Made by a program: the position numbers and the translations under genes. Source: Lentisphaerae bacterium ADurb.Bin082 (GTDB taxonomy: Bacteria > Verrucomicrobiota > Lentisphaeria > Oligosphaerales > Oligosphaeraceae). Taken from it: 64,000 nucleotides of DNA. Positions within the stretch are counted from its first letter, which is position 1, and every line of letters starts with the position of its first letter. The notes below the pieces were generated by a model that was given only the letters and a program-made list of their open reading frames with translations, did no database searches and was not told the DNA's origin. The stretch spans positions 1 through 64,000 of the forward strand of contig MWEG01000083.1 in NCBI GenBank assembly GCA_002070945.1. The letters run 5' to 3'. Shown piece after piece: positions 42,956 to 52,277 of the stretch.

Positions 42956-45847
42956 TTATTTCTCATAGACTTCAATCTCATAAAGTCTGGAATTTTTACC
43001 GCGATTTGCTGTGATCATCAAGCGCAGAGTTTTTGCGCGCACCGGTTCGAAGCTATGCGTCAGCACTTCGCCGTCAGCGCCTTTGATATCGGCGATCGTA
43101 AAATATTCACCATTTTTTTTCACTTGCAGCTGATAATCCAGAAGAGAATTTTCCACAGGATAGAGCAGCACTTTGCCGATATTCACTTCCTCGTGAAATT
43201 CCAACTCGATCCAGTCCGGCAGCTCGTCAGGCGTATTATCGCAGTAGATCATGGCGCCTTCCGAATGCGTATTTTTGGCGACCGGGCCATCGGTGAAGCC
43301 GTCAGTCAAATGCCAAAGCACATTATCCGCTCTGGTTGTACCGTACAGGTTGCTGGAGGCCGTGACTTGCAGGCGTTCGCCTTCGAAACGCTGATAGGCC
43401 AGATTGCCAGGCTTGGCCAGACGGGCGTATTCAGCTTCGATGATCGCATTGATATCAGACACGGTTTTCAGTTGCGCTTGCGCTGCCAACTTCGAGTCGG
43501 TATATACCCGCACCTCAAAGGGCCTGAAGCTTTCGGTCAGGCGTGAATTTTTGAATCTGACCTGCCGCGCTTCGCTAAGCACATGCACCTCCTTATCCGG
43601 CCAAACCGGCCAAAAAATTTCCGTCTCAAGCGGTTCTTCGGAGACGCTGGCTGCCAGCAGCCAGAAGCTGCCGTCAGTGTTAGCCTTGCTCAAAAGCCGC
43701 AGCTGTGCGTTAGAGCTTAGCGCTGTTACTTCCGCATCAGGCTGAATTATCGCCTGCTCGCCTATCAGCTTCTGTTCTTTCACCAAGTGCGGCAGACCCA
43801 AGTACAGTTCAGGGTAGTGCTCCACAGTGCGGTTATAATGGAAAAGGCCTACTGCTCCCAGCACAAAGCTTAGTATATTTTGATTGCGAAATTCTTCGTA
43901 GCTGGGAATGCGCGTGTTGCGGTTGGCGCAGTCGCCGTAGTTGAAGCCCTGATGCATGTAGGTTATGCTCTGTTTGATAGGTGAGGTGGCAAAAAAATCT
44001 CGCGCCTTATCCATCAACACCACGATTTTGCGGAAGTTACTCATAGGTTGGCCCAGTACCGGATTGGGATAGCAATGAAAACCATTGATTTCGCCACAGT
44101 CAGCATAGCTGATAATGCCGCCCGAGCCGGTTGAGATAATAATGGGATGATATGGGTCCTCATCTTCCAAAACCTTGGCAATACCGGCAAAAAGTTCCCT
44201 GGTATGGCCGGTGCAGTCAGGCTCATCAACCAGATAGTGCCCAAACAGGTCTGGATCATCTTTTGCAGCTTTGGTGCGGGTTCTGTACAGTTCCAGCGTC
44301 TCCGGACTGGCGCCCTCGGTCTTGAGTCTTTGCCAAAAGGCGGCGCCAAAGCCGAAGCCGGTTTTGCCGTTAAGGAACATATTCAGATAGCGCCCTTCCT
44401 GCTTAAAGGTGGCGTTGTACTCCGGCAACAGGCTGCTTTCGCCGACGCCCCAGCACATCAGCAGAAACACCCTTTCGCCGTCCACGCGCCAATGTCCATC
44501 CTTGTCGCGCCAGACTTCATTTTTCTTATAGGGCAGCTTGCGCAGTCTGGTGGTGCACTCATTTCGATTTGCTTCTTGGTCGTCAAGCAGTTGGGCAAAG
44601 ACCTCCCAGTCTCCATCAGGCAGGTCAGCCGTCTTGAAACTAAAGTTATTATGCCCTTGGGCGTTCAATGTTTGGCCCAGCACCGTATTTTTGCTTTGCG
44701 GATCGCGTATGCCGCTATGCAGCTTTCTTCCAGCGATGTTTTCTTCCGGCAGGTTGATATCGACTTGGTAATTAATCTGTTCCAGTTTTTGGGTTGCAAA
44801 GATCGCTTGTCGATAGTGTGGGTCCACCAGAGTGATGGCCATGGGCACATAATTCAAGTCCAAATCGAAATGCTTGCGGCTTAATATGCGATTGCTTTCC
44901 GACTCCCTGAGCGTGATAGCGGCCTGGTAGCGGCCTGATTCAGGCAGTTGCAGCGAAGGCCAAAGCAGTTCAAAGGCCTCCAAGGGTCTGGCTTCATAAT
45001 TCAAGGTGCTGAGGAAACGCTGTCCTTGCTCCGAGAAAAAGGAGAGTTCGGCCTTGATTTTATGCATTTGCTCGCTCAGATTCCGAATGCTGCCCTTGCC
45101 GTTGATCTGCAATTGACCGTCCCGCACCTTTTGCTGTAGATCACTTAGGGATGTATGCCAGAGGTAAGGCGACAAGTCCAGTCCAGGTCTCTGTAAACGA
45201 GCGAAGTCTGCCGCCGAATGCGTTTGGCCGCGTCGTGCCAGGCTGGACACCTCATGACCGGCTGAATCAAGATTGTAACTTTCTCTGACGGCATTAAAAC
45301 TCCAATATGCAGCTGCGGTCTGTGAGAGTTCGAGTGAACTGTAGGGCAGCGCTATCTCAGCACACCAGTATTGCTCGTGGCGCTGCACCGCACTATGCCA
45401 GTCACAACGCCAAGCAGTGGTGCCGACAAAGCCGCCTTGCTCTCGCGAAGCCACATATCTGGAGTTGACGCTATTGACGATAAAATGAAAATAGCTGTCG
45501 GCGCCGCCGTCCGGCCCCAGCATGATTTCCACGCAATCTGTGCCGTATGGCTTCATGCTTTGGGCCGTTGCCTCGTCTGCCAGCCTGTCGGCAGGCACAA
45601 AAGCCTTGAAGCCGAAGACCATAGCGGTGTCTGTATGCAGGATGCGCAGTTCGGTGCGTCTCGACGCTTGGCGCTCTGTTTGCATGACCGTGAAATGATC
45701 ATAGAGTGTAGCGTCAGCCCAAGCGGCCTCGTCCATTTTTCCATCAATGATGGGCGGAATCGAACTGTAATGGCTGATCAGGGCTTCTTGTGAACAAAGA
45801 AGACAGGAGGCCAGAGAAAAGCAGGAAAACAATAGTGAAAAACGCAT
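42956..45847 (-). CDS. Exported glycosidase-like protein with CBM9 and F5/8C domains
   Basis: A 963-residue secreted protein. A short signal peptide (SLLFSCFSLASCLLCS) leads to an N-terminal carbohydrate-binding domain of the CBM9-like type (PPIIDGKMDEAAWADATLYD, residues about 30-220). The middle looks like a glycoside-hydrolase TIM barrel: VFLLMCWGVGES, then GHYLVDEPDCTGH with an Asp-Glu pair in catalytic style, and EINGFHCYPNP. The C-terminus (about 810-963) is an F5/8 type C-like sugar-binding domain (DWIELEFHEEVNIGKVLLYP). Likely a polysaccharide hydrolase; no GH family can be fixed from sequence alone. It is the main gene of the low-GC cluster. Confidence 0.8.
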   Translation of the reverse strand: MRFSLLFSCFSLASCLLCSQEALISHYSSIPPIIDGKMDEAAWADATLYDHFTVMQTERQASRRTELRILHTDTAMVFGFKAFVPADRLADEATAQSMKPYGTDCVEIMLGPDGGADSYFHFIVNSVNSRYVASREQGGFVGTTAWRCDWHSAVQRHEQYWCAEIALPYSSLELSQTAAAYWSFNAVRESYNLDSAGHEVSSLARRGQTHSAADFARLQRPGLDLSPYLWHTSLSDLQQKVRDGQLQINGKGSIRNLSEQMHKIKAELSFFSEQGQRFLSTLNYEARPLEAFELLWPSLQLPESGRYQAAITLRESESNRILSRKHFDLDLNYVPMAITLVDPHYRQAIFATQKLEQINYQVDINLPEENIAGRKLHSGIRDPQSKNTVLGQTLNAQGHNNFSFKTADLPDGDWEVFAQLLDDQEANRNECTTRLRKLPYKKNEVWRDKDGHWRVDGERVFLLMCWGVGESSLLPEYNATFKQEGRYLNMFLNGKTGFGFGAAFWQRLKTEGASPETLELYRTRTKAAKDDPDLFGHYLVDEPDCTGHTRELFAGIAKVLEDEDPYHPIIISTGSGGIISYADCGEINGFHCYPNPVLGQPMSNFRKIVVLMDKARDFFATSPIKQSITYMHQGFNYGDCANRNTRIPSYEEFRNQNILSFVLGAVGLFHYNRTVEHYPELYLGLPHLVKEQKLIGEQAIIQPDAEVTALSSNAQLRLLSKANTDGSFWLLAASVSEEPLETEIFWPVWPDKEVHVLSEARQVRFKNSRLTESFRPFEVRVYTDSKLAAQAQLKTVSDINAIIEAEYARLAKPGNLAYQRFEGERLQVTASSNLYGTTRADNVLWHLTDGFTDGPVAKNTHSEGAMIYCDNTPDELPDWIELEFHEEVNIGKVLLYPVENSLLDYQLQVKKNGEYFTIADIKGADGEVLTHSFEPVRAKTLRLMITANRGKNSRLYEIEVYEK

Positions 45848-45903
45848 GGCGAGTCCTTTTTACAGGGTTCAGAGGCAGGCAAGGGGCGACCTAAGACATG
45901 ACA

Positions 45904-46187
45904 TCAGGAGCCAAAGTGCTGATTTTTTATTAATTTTACATAAAAATAAATACTTATCGATAATAAAAATACGCCAAAAAGGCACATCAAACAAATCCAG
46001 ATTAACATAACACCTGGATTAGTATAAAAATATGTTCCGTCTTGATATATAACGCTTTGAGAACCAAGTATTTTTTCCGGTCCTAAAAATAAAGTAATTT
46101 ATCAAAGATTTCATCTCTGAATACAATCATAATAACGCCTGTGTGAAACAGAAAAGTTGCTCCCAAATATGCAATGATTTTTTTCAT
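45904..46187 (-). pseudogene. Frameshifted two-TM small membrane protein
   Basis: From ATG at 46187 (AAGG ribosome site) the frame encodes 34 residues with one membrane segment (IIAYLGATFLFHTGVIMIVF) and stops at TAG, 46083-46085. The stop sits right after a run of five T. Moving one frame there gives LGPEKILGSQ, more residues, a second membrane segment (VMLIWICLMCLFGVFLLSIS) and a stop at 45904, 57 bases before the glycosidase gene. Joined, this would be a two-TM protein of about 95 residues. Either one base was lost in the T-run, or ribosomes slip there. The family is not recognised. Confidence 0.55.
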
Positions 46188-46233
46188 AATTAAAACCTTA
46201 TTGGATTATGATTTGAAATATAGTATATGAGGC

Positions 46234-46389
46234 TCATCGATTTTCCTTACTACCGATAGGAAATTCCACAAACCCAACTGTTTTTATATTACCTTTATAA
46301 TTCTCTCGCTAAGTGCGAAAAAATAAGTTGCAACCACTCCCCAAAATTAAGATTAGGCAAAGAAATATAGCAATGTAAGTCTTATTCAT
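46234..46389 (-). pseudogene. Small lipoprotein with in-frame amber codon
   Basis: From ATG at 46389 the frame gives a lipoprotein signal (TYIAIFLCLILILGSGC, lipobox LGSGC), six more residues, then TAG at 46309-46311. The same frame continues for 24 codons (RENYKGNIKTVGFVEFPIGS and four more) to TGA at 46234. The total would be 50 residues plus the amber position. GGAAAACAGAG precedes the start. It heads the low-GC minus-strand cluster. It could be a decaying gene, a very short lipoprotein that ends at the amber codon, or a read-through case. No function assigned. Confidence 0.45.
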
Positions 46390-46776
46390 CTCTGTTTTCC
46401 ATTGCCTTTGGTGAAATAGAATATAATTGGGAGTCTGGAGCGACACATAATTCTAAACGATGTACGGCCTGTACTATATCCTGTATCAGAAGGCGCCGCA
46501 TATAGTTCAGACTTCAGTTTGCCATAATTTTTGCGCTTTTAGCGTTTCTGCCGCTGTGTGGCTGGTTTCCCCGTACAACACACCCTAAAAAAATCTGCGT
46601 CATCAGCGTCATCTGCGGATAAAACAACAATTTCTCGCCCCTCGTATCAACGGATGACCGACGACGTTTCTTGAAATCGTCGCTGTCAAGCATTGATGAT
46701 AGCCAGAGAAAGGTTACATTATATCTAAACTGTCTCCGTCTCTTCGCTCACGAGCGCCTCAATCGAAGGGCCAGCC
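46390..46776. other. AT-rich gap between the low-GC cluster and the plus-strand run
   Basis: This 387-base stretch is AT-rich near 46400-46460, where minus-strand TATATT and TATTCT-like runs could serve the lipoprotein gene. GC rises towards 46640. No further gene or repeat was recognised. Confidence 0.35.
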
Positions 46777-47436
46777 ATGTTCTTTCAAAAGCTCTGGGAA
46801 GAACCCGTTTTTTACTTTTCCTGGATTCTGATCGTCGTCTTTTCCATCTGCGTCCACGAATTCGCCCATGCCTTGGCAGCCCGCAGCCAGGGCGACGACA
46901 CTGCCAGCGCCAATGGCTTTATGAGCCTTGATCCCCGCCGAGTCATGGGCTATCAGTCGCTGATCGCGTTGGCCCTGTTCGGAATCGCCTGGGGCGCTGT
47001 CCCGGTTGACCCCAGCCGCTACCGGAGTCCGGCCAGCTCCGCCCTGGTCTCCCTGGCCGGACCGCTGGCCAATGCCGGCTTGGCTTTCTTCTTCGCCGTC
47101 ATTCTAGCCGGCATCGGCATATTCGGAAACCATTTGCCGGAAAATTTCGCCATCTCCTTTGCTTGCTTTTTCGGCATCGCTGTCAAGGCCAACTGCCTTC
47201 TTTTGGTCTTCAACCTCCTGCCCATACCGATGCTGGACGGCTGGAGCGTGGCTGAAGCCATTTTGCCGCCTTTGCGGCGCCTGACCGCTGAACAGCGCGG
47301 CGCCTACTGCCTCGTCGCCATTTTGCTGATCTGCTTCTCACCGCTCCAAAACATCGTCTTCCAGCTGTCCGGCATGTTCGGGGGAGTCATCATAAGCGCT
47401 ATTTGCGCTATCGCGAACCTGCTTAAACTCGTCTAA
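46777..47436 (+). CDS. Site-2 protease family membrane metalloprotease (M50)
   Basis: A 219-residue intramembrane zinc protease-like protein. ICVHEFAHALAARSQGDDTA holds the HExxH zinc site in the first helix, and LLLVFNLLPIPMLDGWSVAE the third ligand Asp (NxxPxPxLDG). SPASSALVSLAGPLANAGLA lies between. There is no PDZ domain, so it belongs to the small SREBP-like M50B group of unknown substrates. It starts the long plus-strand run, 57 bases before the solute-binding protein gene. Confidence 0.9.
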   Translation: MFFQKLWEEPVFYFSWILIVVFSICVHEFAHALAARSQGDDTASANGFMSLDPRRVMGYQSLIALALFGIAWGAVPVDPSRYRSPASSALVSLAGPLANAGLAFFFAVILAGIGIFGNHLPENFAISFACFFGIAVKANCLLLVFNLLPIPMLDGWSVAEAILPPLRRLTAEQRGAYCLVAILLICFSPLQNIVFQLSGMFGGVIISAICAIANLLKLV

Positions 47437-47493
47437 GCAGACCTCTCCATCTCCTAAACAGCTTTTGCCAGCCCCCTTGGACACACACTTACC

Positions 47494-49110
47494 ATGATGC
47501 TCAAAAAACTGCTCATCGCCATCCTGCCCTTGGCCATCATCATTGCGATTCCCCTAGTGCTGCAAAAGCCGGCCGAGAAAATCGACTTGAGCGCTGACCA
47601 GCTGGTGATTGTCTCGCCTCACAACGAGGCCATCCGCTTTGAATTCGAGCAAGCCTTCCGCGATTATTACCGCGCTCGGACTGGCCGTTCCCTCTCTATC
47701 GACTGGCGCACTATCGGCGGCACCAGCGAAATCGCCCGCTACGTTGCCAGCGCCTTCACCGCCAACTTCCGCAACCTCTGGGCCAATGAACGCGGCAACC
47801 CCTGGTCTGACGAAGTCGCCGCCGCCTTTCTCGACCATAAACTGAAACCCGACCACCCACTGTTCCCGGCTCGTCAGGCTTTTCTCGACTCTGACCTCGG
47901 CATCGGCATTGACCTGTTTTTCGGCGGCGGTCAATACGACCTCCACAAACAGGCTGGCATGGGCACCCTCGTCCCCTGCGGATTCAAAGACCGCCATCCA
48001 GATCTGTTCACTGGCGACCAGCCTGTTCTAGTCCAGAAAATGGGCGGCGAGGTCTGGTATGACGAACATGACCGCTATTACGGCACCTGCTTCTCATCCT
48101 TTGGCATCTGCCAGAACCTGGACCGTCTCGCTGAACTCGGCTTCACAATCACCGATGACACCCCGCCCCTGACTGCTTGGACTGACCTCGCTGATCCGCG
48201 CCTGCTCGACCATATCGGCGTCGCCGACCCCACCAAAAGCGGCTCCATCAACAAATGCTTTGAAATGCTGGTGCAAAAGCAAATGCGCGACACTCGCCAG
48301 CAGCTCCTGCCTCAAATCACTGCCGGGACGCTGACTGAACAGCAGGCTTTAGACCAGGGCTGGGAAGACGCTATGACCCTGATCCGGCAGATTGGCGGCA
48401 ATGCCCGCTATCTGACCTTCTCAGCCGGAAAAGTTCCTATTGACACTGCCGCTGGCCAAATCGCTGCTGGCATGTGCATTGATCTCTACGGGCGCTCGCA
48501 GGCGGAGTGGGAGGAAAAGCACGTCGGCCGCCGTACCATCGTCTATCACACTCCTGCCGCCGCCTCCTCGGTCTCCGCTGACCCCATCGGCGTGTTCCGC
48601 GGCGCGCCCAACCGCGAACGCGCCGAGATGTTTATCGACTTCGTGCTCAGTCGCCAGGGGCAAAAGCTTTGGAACACCATCCCTGGCCGACCCGAAGGCC
48701 CGCGCAAATACGCTTTGCACCGTCTCCCCATCCGCCGCGATCTGTACGGGGAAGACGACCGCCGGGACATGACTGCGCCGGAAGCCGACCCGTTTGGACT
48801 TGCAGCCGAATTCACCTACGAAGGCGCTTGGACCGGCCCGCTCTTCGACACCCTCCGCACCCTGATCCGGGTCATGGTCATCGACTGCCAGGATGAATTA
48901 CGGACCGCCTGGAAAGCAATCGTCCAGGCTGGCGGCCCTGAAGCCGCGCCAGCCGCTCACGACGCTTTCCGCAAACTGCCGTTCGCCCACCACGAAGCCC
49001 TGGATATCGCCAAAAAACTCCAGACGCCGGAATCGCAGACTGTCACTGTGCGCGAATGGACTCTCTTTTTCCGCCAACAGTACCGACAAGCCGCGGAGCT
49101 GGTCCCATGA
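47494..49110 (+). CDS. Extracytoplasmic solute-binding protein
   Basis: A 538-residue protein anchored or exported by an N-terminal hydrophobic helix (LLIAILPLAIIIAIPLVLQ). The body resembles iron/anion-type periplasmic binding proteins (cluster with AfuA/FbpA-like folds): DQLVIVSPHNEAIRFEFEQA, WRTIGGTSEIARY, GIGIDLFFGGGQYDLHKQA, HIGVADPTKSGS and FIDFVLSRQGQKLWNTIPG. It is longer than usual because of about 130 extra C-terminal residues. No ABC permease or ATPase follows. Instead its stop overlaps the start of trkH (ATGA), a strong sign of joint synthesis with a potassium transporter. The ligand is unknown. Confidence 0.8.
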   Translation: MMLKKLLIAILPLAIIIAIPLVLQKPAEKIDLSADQLVIVSPHNEAIRFEFEQAFRDYYRARTGRSLSIDWRTIGGTSEIARYVASAFTANFRNLWANERGNPWSDEVAAAFLDHKLKPDHPLFPARQAFLDSDLGIGIDLFFGGGQYDLHKQAGMGTLVPCGFKDRHPDLFTGDQPVLVQKMGGEVWYDEHDRYYGTCFSSFGICQNLDRLAELGFTITDDTPPLTAWTDLADPRLLDHIGVADPTKSGSINKCFEMLVQKQMRDTRQQLLPQITAGTLTEQQALDQGWEDAMTLIRQIGGNARYLTFSAGKVPIDTAAGQIAAGMCIDLYGRSQAEWEEKHVGRRTIVYHTPAAASSVSADPIGVFRGAPNRERAEMFIDFVLSRQGQKLWNTIPGRPEGPRKYALHRLPIRRDLYGEDDRRDMTAPEADPFGLAAEFTYEGAWTGPLFDTLRTLIRVMVIDCQDELRTAWKAIVQAGGPEAAPAAHDAFRKLPFAHHEALDIAKKLQTPESQTVTVREWTLFFRQQYRQAAELVP

Positions 49111-51407
49111 CAGCCGCCGTCCCCCCTCCCCCGGCCGACCTTGCCCAGCGGCCGACGCCCAAATCCGGCCTGAACAGCATCCGCGACATGCTGCTGCGGG
49201 ACTTGCTGCTGCTCTGCCTGGGGACGTGCTTCCATGTCTTCATCCTTTATCCCCTGACTGCGCATGAGGACCTGTTCACCCCGGAAGGACTCATCCCAGT
49301 TCCGCCCGGGCACCTGCTCATCGGCTACTTGCTCCTTATCTTGGCTGGACATGTCCTGCCGTGGTTGCGTTTTTTCCATCTGGTCAGAAAAGAGCGCGTG
49401 GCCTCGGCAGCCGATGCCACTCCTCCCAGTATGTTGATGAGCGGGGCCATCGCCATGATTCCCCTGCCCCTGTACCTGCTTGTTTTCCCGGCCAACCCAT
49501 ACGCCAGCATCTTAGGCATCGCCGCCGCCATGCTCCAGGCCCGCCTGCTTATGCTCTCCGCCCCGGCTGGCGCCAGCCGCAATGCCTTCAACTTCCGCCG
49601 ACTGCGCTCGTTTGACGTCACCCGCGAAGGGCTGCTTCAGCCGGCCACCCTGCGCCAGGCCAAGCTAGCCCTCGCTGGCCTCGGCGTTGTCACCCTGTAT
49701 CAGGCTGGCGGCCTCCTGCTCCCGAAGTCCCCCATGACCGTCGCAGCGACGCTCCTGGCAGCCGGAACGCTTTTGGCAAGCCTAGTGGTGGAAATCAAAA
49801 TCCTGCGTCATTTCAAGCTGATTGTCAGTTGGAAGGCGCGCTATCTGCCGCCAGAACACCCCAGGGTCGCCGAAGCCGATCTGAAGACAATCATCACAGC
49901 CGAATTCTGGCGACGTCTTCCCGGCAGCTTCTGGGCGACGGTTGCGCTTACCGCCGCCTTTCTGATCATCATCGCCCTGCCCTCAATGCGTCATCTCGGC
50001 CTCATCGCCCTGTTTATCCGGCAAATCGCCGCCACCGTTTTTCTTGGCAAGGGCGCTCCCCGCCCGTACGGCTTTTGGGACCGCCTGTTCGAACGGCCAG
50101 GCCAGCTTCTGATCACCAGCTTTCTCGCCCTGATTTTCTGCGGCGGCATCATCCTGGCGCTGCCGGTCTGCAGCGCCAGCGGCGAAAGCGTCGGCATCAT
50201 CAACGGCATGTTCACCGCCACCAGCGCTGTCTGCGTCACTGGCCTGTCTGTCCTGGACATTGCCACCGCCTTCACTGCCACCGGCCAAGCGGTCATCATC
50301 GTCCTGGTCCAGCTCGGCGGCCTCGGCATCATGACCATCTCCTTGTTCGTAGTCACCATGCTCAGCCACAAGATCGGCGTCCGCGGCGACGCCGCCATGC
50401 GCGAAATGACTGGGGAGGAGCGCAACCGCGCCGCGCAACGACTGCTCAAAATCATCGTCCTCGGCACCTTTGCCCTCGAAGCCATTGGCGCCGCTATTCT
50501 CGCCAGCGTCTATTGCTTCGACCTCGGCTACCCAATCCTCGCCAGCCTCGCCCACGCCGTTTTTCTCAGCGTGAGTTCCTTCTGCAACGCCGGCTTTTCT
50601 CTACATTCCGACAACCTGATGCTCTTTACCAGCAACCCTCTTGCTCTGCTCACCGTCGCTGGTCTCATCACCCTCGGCGGCCTGAGTTTCATTGTCATCA
50701 TCGGCGTAATCCAGAGACTATTCTCACGCCGGCGCATTCCCCTTGGTTGCTACGAGCGCCTCATCCTCACCATGACAGCCATCCTCACCCTGTCTGGCTT
50801 AGTCTTGTTCCTTCTTTTCGACCGCCATGTTGGCTTTCGGGACCTAAGCTTCGTCGATGCTGTCTGCAATGCCCTGTTCATGTCAGCCAGCACTCGCACG
50901 GCCGGCTTCAATTCCATCAACATGAGTAGTCTGACCGCTGCCAGTGTCCTGGTCGCCATTGTTCTCATGTTCATCGGCGCTGCTCCGGGCTCCACCGGCG
51001 GTGGCGTCAAAGTCACCACGGTCGGCGTCTTATTCCTGCTGCTGCGTTCCTGGCTGGCCGGCGAACGCGACGTCATCTACGCCAAGCGCCGCATCCCTCC
51101 CCAAATCATCATGCAGGCCGCTGCTGTCGTGACCTTGACCCTCGCCGTCATCGCCATCGCTATCATCAGCCTGACCGTCATCATGCCCGGCGAAAACATC
51201 ATGCTGATCATCTTTGAAGCCGTCTCGGCCATGAGCACGGTCGGCCTCAGCCTCGGCCTGACGCCCCGCTTGCCCGAGGCCGCCAAGCTGATCATCATGG
51301 CTATCATGTTCCTCGGCCGCATTGGCCTGCTGACTTTCCTGATGTCCCTGAAACCGCGCGTCGTCTCCAAAGTCCAATACGTCGACACCAGAATTCTGAT
51401 CGGCTGA
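49107..51407 (+). CDS. TrkH-family potassium transporter with N-terminal extension
   Basis: A 766-residue inner-membrane protein. The C-terminal 430 residues are TrkH/KtrB with the four selectivity-filter loops: ATSAVCVTGLSV, SVSSFCNAGFSLHS, ASTRTAGFNSINM and AMSTVGLSLGL. The N-terminal 330 residues are extra, with about six membrane helices and a charged loop (KARYLPPEHPRVAEADL). The frame opens upstream at 49056, but the ATG at 49107 overlaps the stop of the binding-protein gene and is preferred. It should pair with the TrkA subunit next door. The extension is not recognised. Confidence 0.9.
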   Translation: MTAAVPPPPADLAQRPTPKSGLNSIRDMLLRDLLLLCLGTCFHVFILYPLTAHEDLFTPEGLIPVPPGHLLIGYLLLILAGHVLPWLRFFHLVRKERVASAADATPPSMLMSGAIAMIPLPLYLLVFPANPYASILGIAAAMLQARLLMLSAPAGASRNAFNFRRLRSFDVTREGLLQPATLRQAKLALAGLGVVTLYQAGGLLLPKSPMTVAATLLAAGTLLASLVVEIKILRHFKLIVSWKARYLPPEHPRVAEADLKTIITAEFWRRLPGSFWATVALTAAFLIIIALPSMRHLGLIALFIRQIAATVFLGKGAPRPYGFWDRLFERPGQLLITSFLALIFCGGIILALPVCSASGESVGIINGMFTATSAVCVTGLSVLDIATAFTATGQAVIIVLVQLGGLGIMTISLFVVTMLSHKIGVRGDAAMREMTGEERNRAAQRLLKIIVLGTFALEAIGAAILASVYCFDLGYPILASLAHAVFLSVSSFCNAGFSLHSDNLMLFTSNPLALLTVAGLITLGGLSFIVIIGVIQRLFSRRRIPLGCYERLILTMTAILTLSGLVLFLLFDRHVGFRDLSFVDAVCNALFMSASTRTAGFNSINMSSLTAASVLVAIVLMFIGAAPGSTGGGVKVTTVGVLFLLLRSWLAGERDVIYAKRRIPPQIIMQAAAVVTLTLAVIAIAIISLTVIMPGENIMLIIFEAVSAMSTVGLSLGLTPRLPEAAKLIIMAIMFLGRIGLLTFLMSLKPRVVSKVQYVDTRILIG

Positions 51408-51436
51408 ACGACATGTCCTGCAAAGGGATTGGCACT

Positions 51437-52204
51437 ATGCAAAAACAAATCGCTGTAATCGGACTCGGCATCTTTGGCCGGGAAGTCGCTCTCTCCCTCA
51501 TCGCCCGCGGCTTCACCGTCTTGGCAATCGACAATGACATGGAAGCCCTGGAGGACATCAAAGACCGGGTCACCGAGACGCTGCAACTGGATACCACCCA
51601 GGAAAAGGCCTTGCGCGAAGCAGAAATCAGCCAGATGGACACGGTCGTCGTGGCCATCGGCACCGGCCATTTGGAAAACAGCATTTTGACCACTGCCCTG
51701 CTCAAGCAAGTCGGCGTCAGCCACATCATTGCTCGCGCTGCCAATGATTTGCATGAAAAGATTCTGCGCCAGGTCGGAGCGCATGAAGTCATCAATCCTG
51801 AACGCGAAATGGGCCAGAAAGTCGCCAATAAGATCGCTCGCCCCGGCTTCTATGAGATGTTCTCACTGCCGGATGGCGTCTGCGTCGCGGAACTACCTAT
51901 CCCAGAGAGCTTTATCGAACACACCCTGGAGGAGCTGAACGTGCGCCGCCGCTTTAACATCAATGTGCTGGGTGTGCAACGGCTGCGGCATTCGGAAAGC
52001 GCTGGCCACACGGCCCCAGAACACGCCGCAGGCAGGCCTAAGGCAGCAGCCAGACTTGAAGGCGACGACATCCGCCCAGGCGAAAGGCCGGGGCGCCGCA
52101 TGATTATGAACATCTCCCCAAGCAACGACCGCTTCAAGCCCCAGGACATCCTCCTCGTTATGGGACACCAGGACGACTTGAACCGGCTCCTGGCCGAACA
52201 TTGA
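51437..52204 (+). CDS. TrkA/KtrA-type potassium channel regulator
   Basis: A 255-residue cytoplasmic RCK protein. QIAVIGLGIFGREVALSL is the GxGxxG Rossmann start, AIDNDMEALEDIKD holds the acidic residue that binds NAD(H) ribose or adenosine, and MDTVVVAIGTGHLENSI and HEVINPEREMGQKVANKIA follow. The C-terminal RCK_C half carries a 45-residue low-complexity insert (about 195-240, PEHAAGRPKAAARLEGDD) before FKPQDILLVMGHQDDL. It gates TrkH by nucleotide state. The ATG at 51437 begins the Rossmann strand. It lies 29 bases after trkH. Confidence 0.9.
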   Translation: MQKQIAVIGLGIFGREVALSLIARGFTVLAIDNDMEALEDIKDRVTETLQLDTTQEKALREAEISQMDTVVVAIGTGHLENSILTTALLKQVGVSHIIARAANDLHEKILRQVGAHEVINPEREMGQKVANKIARPGFYEMFSLPDGVCVAELPIPESFIEHTLEELNVRRRFNINVLGVQRLRHSESAGHTAPEHAAGRPKAAARLEGDDIRPGERPGRRMIMNISPSNDRFKPQDILLVMGHQDDLNRLLAEH

Positions 52205-52277
52205 CCGCAAGCAGCAGCTGCCCAGCCACACCGCCGCCTTTCCACACTCCCGCCTTCAGACCAGAATTGACCCAACC

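Noticed and set aside
43046-43060. ggttcgaa string resembling a tRNA T-loop
   Set aside because: No acceptor, D-arm or anticodon stem around it; it lies inside the glycosidase gene.
49829-50929. 366-codon frame within trkH
   Set aside because: His/Arg/Pro-rich shifted frame; the trkH frame has all four filter loops.
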